A DNA stretch of 19,990 nucleotides. Source: Dehalococcoidia bacterium. Lineage in GTDB: Bacteria > Chloroflexota > Dehalococcoidia > UBA6926. The notes beneath the pieces are model-generated. The model did not search any database, was not told the origin of the DNA, and worked only from the letters and a program-made list of their open reading frames with translations. The DNA is taken from NCBI GenBank assembly GCA_029941095.1, contig JAPYRO010000004.1:1-19990 (forward strand), in the 5' to 3' direction. A program made the position numbers and the translations under genes. Below, piece after piece: positions 14,436-19,990 of this stretch; positions within the stretch are counted from its first letter, which is position 1; each line of letters opens with the position of its first letter.

Positions 14436-15125
14436 ATGACCAACGAACAAAGCCCACTATCACTAAAAGCTACGGTGAGAGATATAACAGGAAAAAAGGT
14501 CCGCATGTTACGTCGCTCAGGTGTAACGCCGGGCAATTTATATGGCGAAGGCTTAGAATCTAAGTCGTTACAAGTAGATACCAAAGAACTAGAAACCGTT
14601 ATACATAGCGGTGGAAGAACTTCGATTGTGAACTTATCAGTCGATGAAGAGAGCTATCAAACCCTTATAAGACAAATTCAACAGCACCCTGTTACACGAG
14701 AAATTTTACATGCTGATTTCCATAGAATCGATTTGCAAAAAACAATCCAAACCCAGGTTTCTTTAAGAATCATTGGAGATGCTCCTGCCTCCAGGCTCCC
14801 AGACGCCCTGTTAAACCAATTGGTATTTCAGATTATTGTTGAATGCCTTCCGGCAAGTATCCCACAATTTATAGAAGTAGATATTTCTTCGTTAGTAGAC
14901 TTTGATATGGCAATCCTAATAAAAGATCTAGAACTACCAGAAAATTTAGAGGTTATTGGCGACGATGATCAGCCGATAATAAGAGTAGGAAGATCTAGGG
15001 TTGCCGCAATGGATCTCAGGGATACCGAGGCTGATGCTGCTGAGGCTGAGGCTGAAGAAGGAGACGAGGAGATCACTGATGAAGAAAGTGATCAAGAAGA
15101 ATCCTCTGAAGAGGAAGAACAGTAA
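14436..15125 (+). CDS. rplY: Ribosomal protein L25/general stress protein CTC
   Basis: A 229-residue protein of the long CTC form that binds 5S rRNA in the large ribosomal subunit. The N-terminal L25 domain (about 8-95) has SLKATVRDITGKKVRMLRRS and VTPGNLYGEG, typical of the family, and HPVTREILHADFHRID. The C-terminal TL5/CTC beta domain (about 98-190) contains VDISSLVDFDMAILIKDLEL. The last 30 or so residues are almost entirely Asp, Glu and Ala with Ser, an acidic tail common in CTC proteins. It follows cysM after 68 bases and converges on fmt, with 8 bases between stop codons and no visible terminator. Confidence 0.92.
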   Translation: MTNEQSPLSLKATVRDITGKKVRMLRRSGVTPGNLYGEGLESKSLQVDTKELETVIHSGGRTSIVNLSVDEESYQTLIRQIQQHPVTREILHADFHRIDLQKTIQTQVSLRIIGDAPASRLPDALLNQLVFQIIVECLPASIPQFIEVDISSLVDFDMAILIKDLELPENLEVIGDDDQPIIRVGRSRVAAMDLRDTEADAAEAEAEEGDEEITDEESDQEESSEEEEQ

Positions 15126-15133
15126 ACCGGTCA

Positions 15134-16084
15134 CTAACTTGGCAATATACTGCCAGCAAAATCTTGGTACCCTCTTAAAAACTCTGTAGCAGCTACGGGG
15201 CGTTTCCCTTCTAGTTGTATCGTTTGAACATCCAGAATCCCCTCTGATGTTCCCAGTAATATTTTGTTGCCAGACGGGGAATATAGTATTTCACCCGGGG
15301 CAACCTCTAGTTCTTTTTCATCAAGCAACCAAGCTTCTAGTATCGTTAGTCGTTTTCCCTTATAGGTCGTAAAGGATGACGGCCATGGATTAAAAGCATC
15401 TACTTTTCTCTTCAAAATTGTAGCTGGCTCTTTAAAGTTTAGTGCTCCATCACTTTTTTTTAGCAACCTTGAATAACTAGCCACATTGTTATCTTGCGAA
15501 ATTGGTTCTATATCTCCATTAATCCAATCAACTAATGTGGGAACTAGTATGGCTGCCGCCTCTAGGGACAACCTATCAGTCAATGCGCCCCCGGTCTCGT
15601 GTAAATGGACGGGGGTTGTTTTCTGCCTCAGTATCGGTCCAGTATCCATGCCTTCATCCATTACGAAGATGGAAACCCCGGTCTCTGTATCTCCTGCCAA
15701 AATGGTATTCACTATAGGAGAAGGGCCACGATGCAATGGAAGCAAAGAAGGGTGAATGTTCAAACCTCCATTTGTTAGTAACTCGAGATACTCTAGCGGC
15801 AATATTGCCCCATAGGCTGCTACCACTAATATGCTAGGCTCTAAGGTTTTGAACTGAGCAAGCTCATTGGGGTCGCGTAATGTTTCAGGTTGGATAATTG
15901 GTAATTCATAATCTAACGCTCTTTCTTTAATTGGCGAAACAATACTACGGCGTCCACGTCCACCTTTTCTATCTGGTTGGGTGTAAACGGCTCTGGGTAA
16001 TATCCCGTCGGCGATCAACGTATCTAATGCCGGTACGGCAAACGACGAGGTGCCCATAAAAATTAAGTTACTAAAAAAATCCAT
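15134..16084 (-). CDS. fmt: Methionyl-tRNA formyltransferase
   Basis: A 316-residue enzyme that formylates initiator Met-tRNA using 10-formyl-tetrahydrofolate. The N-terminal formyltransferase domain has LIFMGTSSFAVPAL, the tRNA-binding loop region DRKGGRGRRS, and catalytic residues Asn109 and His111 (NIHPSLLPLHRG) and Asp147 (DEGMDTGP). The usual SLLPRYRGAAPI reads SLLPLHRGPSPI here. The C-terminal beta-barrel domain has VDAFNPWPSSFT, diagnostic for Fmt against other formyltransferases. Length is normal. The ATG has no Shine-Dalgarno sequence and lies about 8 bases from a predicted transcription start. It is convergent with the L25 gene and divergent from dnaA. Confidence 0.93.
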   Translation of the reverse strand: MDFFSNLIFMGTSSFAVPALDTLIADGILPRAVYTQPDRKGGRGRRSIVSPIKERALDYELPIIQPETLRDPNELAQFKTLEPSILVVAAYGAILPLEYLELLTNGGLNIHPSLLPLHRGPSPIVNTILAGDTETGVSIFVMDEGMDTGPILRQKTTPVHLHETGGALTDRLSLEAAAILVPTLVDWINGDIEPISQDNNVASYSRLLKKSDGALNFKEPATILKRKVDAFNPWPSSFTTYKGKRLTILEAWLLDEKELEVAPGEILYSPSGNKILLGTSEGILDVQTIQLEGKRPVAATEFLRGYQDFAGSILPS

Positions 16085-16098
16085 GATTTATTTTACAC

Positions 16099-16126
16099 AT
16101 TTTACCTTCCAAATTGGGAAGTGTAA
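16099..16126 (-). promoter_or_regulatory. Promoter of fmt with a very short leader
   Basis: On the minus strand TTACAC (16126-16121) and TAAAAT (16104-16099) are 16 bases apart, placing the start near 16092, about 8 bases before the fmt ATG. A second TAAAAT lies even closer, 5 bases from the ATG. No Shine-Dalgarno sequence is present. Confidence 0.4.
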
Positions 16127-16221
16127 GGATAAAAGAGCTTTTATGAGAAAAAAGCATTAGTTAAGGCCAACATCACCCTGTAATGATCCAGGAAACTGCC
16201 GCTCATCAGGCCGGTGGTAGT

Positions 16222-16250
16222 TTGACCCAATCACCTCTTAAAGGTAGTCT
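16222..16250 (+). promoter_or_regulatory. Candidate promoter of dnaA
   Basis: TTGACC at 16222-16227 and TAGTCT at 16245-16250 are 17 bases apart, giving a leader of about 100 bases before dnaA. The -10 is poor. The rest of the 16085-16349 intergenic region is locally more G+C-rich at 16165-16230, with a small CCTG/CAGG hairpin (16177-16180 with 16189-16192). I recognise no known RNA family or consensus DnaA box in it. Confidence 0.3.
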
Positions 16251-16340
16251 TTCCTAGTCGTTTGTTTCACAACCATTTTTTGCGAAATAAAGAAATTACA
16301 AGATCCAAGTGACACCCGATAGTTTATATAGCCTTGTCTA

Positions 16341-16346
16341 AGGAGG
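16341..16346 (+). promoter_or_regulatory. Shine-Dalgarno sequence favouring the dnaA start at 16356
   Basis: AGGAGG at 16341-16346 is 3 bases before the ATG at 16350 but 9 bases before the in-frame ATG at 16356. The second spacing is within the normal range, so the protein probably begins MSQESPK. Confidence 0.55.
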
Positions 16347-16355
16347 GGTATGCCT

Positions 16356-17723
16356 ATGTCTCAAGAGTCTCCCAAGGCTATATGGAAAACCGCGCTTGAT
16401 TCCTTAAGGGTTCAGGTCAGTGCTTCCGCTTACGATACTTGGCTAAAATCGAGCATAGGAGCAGGGTTTGACGGGAAGACTTTTATAATAGAAGTAGAAA
16501 ACAGTCTTGTAGCCGAATGGCTCGATAAACGAATGCGTTCGTTGCTTGAACGAACGTTGGCAGGCATGCTTAACCATTCGATTATAGTATCTGTCAGGGT
16601 AGTTTCCTCGATTGTAGAAAATCCTGAACATCAGGAGATATTCAACAAGCCAAGCATATCAAAGAATCTGGAATCCCATTCCTTGTCAGCAAACCAGGGT
16701 CCTGCATCCTATTTTACATTTGAACACTTTGCTAAAGCACAAAATTCAGAACTTGCTAGGGCTGCTGCTGTCGCAATATCTGAAAGGCCAAGCGAAACCT
16801 ATAACCCGCTTCTTTTTTCAGGCCCGTCTGGGATAGGAAAAACTCACCTTCTTAACGCGGTTGCAAATGAAGCACAAAAGAATGGGCGAGAAGTATTACT
16901 CACAACAGGAGAAGATTTTGTTAACGATTTCATCGAAGCTGCACGTCACAGAACTATTAAAGAATTTCGTGATGCCCACAGATCACCAGATTTATACATT
17001 TTAGACGACATACACTTCATATGTGGAAAAGAAAAAAGTGAGGAAAACTTATTCTACACATTCAATAATCTATTACGTTATGGAAAACAAGTTGTTATAT
17101 CCTCTAATGCTCCACTACAAGAGCTTCCGTTCACCCACAAAAAACTCATGGGAAGCTTATCCTCTGGATTAACCGTTACCCTAGACCCCTTAGATCAATC
17201 GAGCCGAGTGTCAATCCTAGCATTTAAGGCGACAAGGCTGCCAATCCTATTAGATGATGCTGTATTACATTACATCGCAAATAGACCATACGTTAATGTC
17301 CATCAAATGGAAGGTGATCTTAATAAATTAGTTGCTCTATCAACTTTGCTAAAGAGGATCCCTGATCTTTCTTTAGCAACCCAGGCGCTGAATACAGATA
17401 TAGTGCCTGTAAACGAATTAGGTCCGATATCTGGGGAAACAATACTCGATGCCGTCGCAGCCTATCACCATATACCAAGTGAATTACTAGCAGGAAAAAG
17501 TAGGGTGCGCAGCCTTGTATTAGCTAGATATATAGCGATGTATCTCATCCGCGACCACACTGAATTATCCTTATCAGAGATTGGAGGTCTTTTTAACGGG
17601 AGAGACCACTCTTCCGTTATCCACGGGGTAAGAAAAATTGAAGCCCTTATATCGACAACCTCAGAGATAAGGGAAACTACCGAGGCAATTTTAAACATAA
17701 TATCTACAAAACACACACTTTAA
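16356..17723 (+). CDS. dnaA: Chromosomal replication initiator DnaA with altered nucleotide-switch residues
   Basis: A 455-residue protein (residue numbers below count from the alternative ATG at 16350) with all DnaA domains. These are domain I (about 8-85; IWKTALDSLRVQVSASAYDTWL), a short linker, the AAA+ domain (about 120-350) and DNA-binding domain IV (about 360-457). Walker A GPSGIGKTH is at 158-166 and Walker B LYILDD at 215-220. The DNA-binding signature GRDHSSVIHG is at 417-426, and the basic loop SRVRS and an Arg aligned with E. coli Arg407 are kept. However, residues aligned with E. coli sensor I Asp269, Box VII Arg281 and arginine finger Arg285, and sensor II Arg334 are Asn253, Lys265, Ser269 and His318. 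The alignment is gapless by eye from the E. coli sequence as I recall it. dnaN does not follow; obgE does. Either a divergent initiator or a DnaA paralog. Confidence 0.9.
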   Translation: MSQESPKAIWKTALDSLRVQVSASAYDTWLKSSIGAGFDGKTFIIEVENSLVAEWLDKRMRSLLERTLAGMLNHSIIVSVRVVSSIVENPEHQEIFNKPSISKNLESHSLSANQGPASYFTFEHFAKAQNSELARAAAVAISERPSETYNPLLFSGPSGIGKTHLLNAVANEAQKNGREVLLTTGEDFVNDFIEAARHRTIKEFRDAHRSPDLYILDDIHFICGKEKSEENLFYTFNNLLRYGKQVVISSNAPLQELPFTHKKLMGSLSSGLTVTLDPLDQSSRVSILAFKATRLPILLDDAVLHYIANRPYVNVHQMEGDLNKLVALSTLLKRIPDLSLATQALNTDIVPVNELGPISGETILDAVAAYHHIPSELLAGKSRVRSLVLARYIAMYLIRDHTELSLSEIGGLFNGRDHSSVIHGVRKIEALISTTSEIRETTEAILNIISTKHTL

Positions 17724-17783
17724 CCCCCTTCTTTCAACAAAGTTACTCTACTTTATCCAAATAGGTTTTCCACTTTTCCAAAA

Positions 17784-17808
17784 GAAAGAAGAAGAAAGAA
17801 GAAGAAAA
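17784..17808 (+). repeat. Tandem 10-bp purine repeat
   Basis: GAAAGAAGAA is repeated perfectly at 17784-17793 and 17794-17803 and begins a third time at 17804. It forms the core of a 29-base all-purine run at 17780-17808 in an intergenic region. The 10-base unit is close to one helical turn. Confidence 0.85.
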
Positions 17809-17843
17809 TACTAATAAGAGGTAATAAATATCTTATCTTTTAT

Positions 17844-17849
17844 TATAAT
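17844..17849 (+). promoter_or_regulatory. -10 element of obgE, predicting a leaderless mRNA
   Basis: A perfect TATAAT ends 6 bases before the obgE ATG at 17856, so transcription should start at or beside the start codon. There is no recognisable -35 at 16-18 bases upstream and no Shine-Dalgarno sequence; an AGAGGT at 17817-17822 is too far away. Confidence 0.45.
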
Positions 17850-17855
17850 AGTTTA

Positions 17856-19130
17856 ATGATTGATCATGTAGTTATTAATGTACTCGCGGGTAAAGGTGGC
17901 AGCGGAGCTGTCTCTTTTCGTAGAGAAAAATATGTGCCTTTTGGTGGACCTTCAGGTGGAGATGGAGGAGAAGGTGGTTCTGTTTTTATTAAAGCTAACT
18001 CTCAAAGAGCAACCCTTGAAGAGTTTACGGCTGGAAAAATTTATAAAGCTGGCGATGGACAAAACGGGAAAAATAAAAATAAAACCGGGCTTTCTGGCAA
18101 AAACTTGGAAATTAGGGTTCCTGTAGGAACTGTAGTTAAGTGGAAACATACGGACACTGGTGATGATGGATTCATTGATCTAGATAAAGAAGGGGATTCA
18201 CTGTTAGTGGCTCAGGGAGGCCAAGGAGGAAAAGGTAATGCCCATTTCGCGACATCAACTAACAGAGCTCCTCGACTAGCTGAATCAGGAGAAAAAGGAG
18301 AAAATCTAGAGATAGTTCTTGACCTTAAGTTGCTAGCGGATGTTGGGTTAGTTGGGCAGCCGAACGCTGGGAAATCAAGTTTCCTTGCAAGAACAACGGG
18401 TGCCAACCCAAAGATAGGAGGCTACCCCTTCACAACCTTGGAGCCCAATCTTGGTGTGGTTAATGTTGGATGGGCAACATTCATATTAGCGGATATACCT
18501 GGTTTAATCGAAGGATCTCATGATGGAAAGGGCTTGGGCGATCAATTCTTACGGCATGTAGAGAGAACCTCTGTGCTTGTTCATATTATTGATGGATCTC
18601 TTGAGGATCTAGCAGGTTCTTGGAAATCAATCACAATGGAATTAGAGTTATATTCCCCAGAGCTTCTGTCTAAGCCTCAAATAGTTTTTATTAATAAGCT
18701 TGATCTGCCCGAAGTTCAGTTAAAGAAAGACCAAATACCGATAGAGCTGAAAGGGTTAGGAATAATGGAAATATATATGGGTTCAGCTATTTCGGGAGAA
18801 GGTTTGGAAGAAGTTATGCGTTCATCTATGAAATATGTAGGGGAAGCTAAACAGCAAAAAACCCAGGACAAAGCCTCCGATAGGGTAATTCTGAGACCAA
18901 AACCTGAACGGATAACGCCTGTAGTAGAGGTGGTGCAGCCGGGAGTTTGGCGTGTGACACATGAAAAGGCAGAGAGACTAGTAGGCGGTGGCCATTTATC
19001 TGATATGGTCCTGGCGGCGGATATTTGGAGAGAACTTGGTAGATTTGGCGTTGTTGAAGAACTTGAGCGTGCGGGGGCTTCAAGCGGAGACACGATTTTT
19101 CTTGGAGAAATGGAATTAATATGGCGGTGA
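17856..19130 (+). CDS. obgE: GTPase ObgE/CgtA
   Basis: A 424-residue Obg GTPase involved in large-subunit ribosome assembly and stress control. The N-terminal glycine-rich Obg domain (1-158) has AGKGGSGAVSFRREKYVPFG and GGDGGEGGSV. The G domain has G1 GQPNAGKSS (167-175), G2 threonines at 193-194 (YPFTT), G3 DIPG (213-216) and G4 NKLD (280-283). The C-terminal OCT domain (about 350-424) ends GDTIFLGEMELIW, a form found in Actinobacteria, Firmicutes and Chloroflexota rather than E. coli. The ATG at 17856 matches the conserved N-terminus but has no ribosome site, pointing to leaderless translation. Its last 10 bases overlap nadD, so the two are cotranscribed. Confidence 0.95.
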   Translation: MIDHVVINVLAGKGGSGAVSFRREKYVPFGGPSGGDGGEGGSVFIKANSQRATLEEFTAGKIYKAGDGQNGKNKNKTGLSGKNLEIRVPVGTVVKWKHTDTGDDGFIDLDKEGDSLLVAQGGQGGKGNAHFATSTNRAPRLAESGEKGENLEIVLDLKLLADVGLVGQPNAGKSSFLARTTGANPKIGGYPFTTLEPNLGVVNVGWATFILADIPGLIEGSHDGKGLGDQFLRHVERTSVLVHIIDGSLEDLAGSWKSITMELELYSPELLSKPQIVFINKLDLPEVQLKKDQIPIELKGLGIMEIYMGSAISGEGLEEVMRSSMKYVGEAKQQKTQDKASDRVILRPKPERITPVVEVVQPGVWRVTHEKAERLVGGGHLSDMVLAADIWRELGRFGVVEELERAGASSGDTIFLGEMELIWR

Positions 19131-19732
19131 CCTTTGGCATTCTTGGTGGAAGCTTTGACCCTATACATTTAGGCCATATTGCTATAGCAAAATATGCTTT
19201 CGAGAAACTTCATCTAAACAAAATAATTTTTGTTCCAGCTGGTGATCCATGGATGAAAACAAATGGATTAGTTGCTGGAACTAAAGATCGTCTTGATATG
19301 GTTGAAGCCGCGATCGCTGGTGATGATTCGTTTGAGGTTTCTCACGTAGAAATAGGTATAGATGGGCCATCATATACTATAAACACGATAAAGAAACTTA
19401 GAAAAATGGCTCCTGAAAGTGATGAACTAATATTTATTTTGGGGCAAGATTCTGTGTTAGGTATCGACCTTTGGAAAAAAGTAAGTGAGCTAGTTAAACT
19501 TTGTAAATTTGCAGTTGTGCCAAGGGACGGAGTCAATGATGTGAATGCCGCCTTTCTAGACAAGAAAGTAGCTGGACTAGGTGAAAAAGCAGTGTTTCTT
19601 GAAGGTATGCCTAGAATCAATATAAGTTCCACTAATATTAGAGAACGAATAGCTGCGCGGCAGTCGATCGAAGCAATGGTTCCCCAGAAAGTGTTTGAAA
19701 TAATTGAAGAGCGCAATCTTTATGGGAGTTAA
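19121..19732 (+). CDS. nadD: Nicotinate-nucleotide adenylyltransferase NadD
   Basis: A 203-residue enzyme that joins ATP and nicotinate mononucleotide to form deamido-NAD in NAD synthesis. It shows the nucleotidyltransferase motif GGSFDPIHLGH at 9-19, FVPAGDPWMK at 37-46 (homologs usually have Pro-Pro-His-Lys where this has Pro-Trp-Met-Lys), FILGQDS at 105-111, and ISSTNIR at 168-174. Length is normal. The start overlaps the end of obgE by 10 bases, with GGA 6 bases upstream inside obgE, a common obg-nadD pairing. It ends 1 base before the stop codon of the convergent era gene. Confidence 0.95.
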   Translation: MAVTFGILGGSFDPIHLGHIAIAKYAFEKLHLNKIIFVPAGDPWMKTNGLVAGTKDRLDMVEAAIAGDDSFEVSHVEIGIDGPSYTINTIKKLRKMAPESDELIFILGQDSVLGIDLWKKVSELVKLCKFAVVPRDGVNDVNAAFLDKKVAGLGEKAVFLEGMPRINISSTNIRERIAARQSIEAMVPQKVFEIIEERNLYGS

Positions 19733-19733
19733 T

Positions 19734-19990
19734 TTAATCTTCGTTCAGCTCTCTTAAGAAATTCCCATCACGTCTCCATTTTTCCTTAGTTTTGACCCAT
19801 AGGTTCAGATATACATTTCTTTGTAGTAACAACTCAATGTCTTTACGAGCAGCGATGCCTACCTCTTTGAGAGAGTTTCCTTCTTGACCTACTAGTATCC
19901 CTTTTTGTGATTCTTTCTCTACAAATATTGTAGCGTCAATGATTTCCGTTGTACCTTCTTTAGTATCTTTGCGTTCAAAAGGATCCACTT
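19734..19990 (-). CDS. era: GTPase Era, C-terminal KH domain only (runs off the window)
   Basis: The frame runs from the window edge to TAA at 19736-19734, giving about 85 residues. It matches the end of Era, the GTPase that binds the 3' end of 16S rRNA during small-subunit maturation. Evidence: ATIFVEKESQKGILVGQEGN, then LKEVGIAARKDIELLL, VYLNLWVK and WRRDGNFLRELN, all characteristic of the Era KH domain. The G domain lies beyond the window. The GTG at 19988 is internal, not a start. Convergent with nadD, with 1 base between them. Confidence 0.88.
   Translation of the reverse strand, partial: VDPFERKDTKEGTTEIIDATIFVEKESQKGILVGQEGNSLKEVGIAARKDIELLLQRNVYLNLWVKTKEKWRRDGNFLRELNED

Larger units (their letters stand above)
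17753..17850 (+). other. Candidate replication-origin region: DnaA-box-like 9-mers, triplet tract and AT-rich stretch
   Basis: Downstream of dnaA, three 9-mers resemble the DnaA box TTATCCACA in the same orientation: TTATCCAAA (17753-17761, one mismatch), TTTTCCACT (17766-17774, two mismatches) and TTTTCCAAA (17774-17782, two mismatches). They are followed at once by an AAG/GAA triplet tract (to 17808), then about 45 bases of mostly A and T before obgE. The order of boxes, 3'-GA(A/T) triplets and AT-rich DNA resembles the unwinding module of B. subtilis oriC (DnaA-trios). The boxes are imperfect, and the region also contains the obgE promoter, so this is a hypothesis. Confidence 0.35.

Noticed and set aside
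15001..15122. GAGGCTGA-like repeats at the end of the L25/CTC gene
   Set aside because: They simply encode the acidic Glu/Ala/Asp tail usual in CTC proteins.
16195..16212. CTGATGAG on the minus strand, like a hammerhead ribozyme core
   Set aside because: The second conserved element (GAAA in the right place on the same strand) and the flanking stems are missing; GAAAC occurs only on the opposite strand.
16085..16349. Possible structured RNA (SRP RNA, riboswitch) in the fmt-dnaA intergenic region
   Set aside because: The stretch is locally G+C-richer and has small hairpins, but no SRP core, cobalamin, TPP or other known consensus could be seen on either strand.
17617..17625. TTATCCACG, a near-perfect DnaA box inside dnaA
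   Set aside because: It is the coding sequence for the conserved Ser-Val-Ile-His of the DnaA signature, so the match is explained by codons and is isolated from other boxes.

Overview
The window is an ordinary bacterial chromosome segment of low G+C content, packed with genes on both strands. It has no rRNA, tRNA, insertion sequence, CRISPR array or phage gene that I can see. The gene set (single-copy dnaA, obgE, nadD, era, fmt and an L25/CTC protein, a PhoB-PhoR-Pst-PhoU block, and MFS and hydroxy-acid/lyase catabolic genes) would fit an uncultured, probably aquatic bacterium of the Chloroflexota (SAR202/Dehalococcoidia-like). That placement is inference from general gene style only; nothing in the window proves the taxon.

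Layout. 1-230: the end of a protein with a probable bacterial PH-like domain. 255-4976: an accessory, probably catabolic stretch with an MCT-like MFS transporter (+), an isocitrate lyase/PEP-mutase superfamily lyase and a second MFS transporter (both -), and an FMN-dependent 2-hydroxy-acid oxidase (+). 5049-11673: the full phosphate regulon phoB-phoR-pstS-pstC-pstA-pstB-phoU, all on +, with an 11-bp-periodic Pho-box array before pstS and a hairpin between pstS and pstC. 11692-12396 (-): an unrecognised lipoprotein. 12548-14367 (+): a MoeB/ThiF-type E1-like enzyme followed by a CysM-type cysteine synthase resembling the mycobacterial O-phosphoserine enzyme. 14436-15125: ribosomal L25/CTC. 15134-16084 (-): methionyl-tRNA formyltransferase. 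16356-19732 (+): dnaA, obgE, nadD. 19734-end (-): the C-terminus of Era.

How they work together. PhoR and PhoB would sense and transmit phosphate limitation. PstSCAB imports phosphate and PhoU couples transport to signalling. MoeB and CysM together suggest cysteine synthesis from a sulfur-carrier-protein thiocarboxylate, but the carrier itself is not in the window. The dnaA-obgE-nadD-era area is a housekeeping core.

The most interesting point is DnaA. It keeps Walker A, Walker B and the DNA-binding signature, but the residues aligned with sensor I, the Box VII arginine finger and the sensor II arginine are all replaced. Directly downstream of dnaA, three weak DnaA-box-like 9-mers are followed by an AAG/GAA triplet tract and an AT-rich stretch, an arrangement that could be a replication origin. 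Several genes (obgE, the lipoprotein, fmt) have promoter -10 elements almost touching the start codon and no Shine-Dalgarno sequence, suggesting leaderless or near-leaderless mRNAs.
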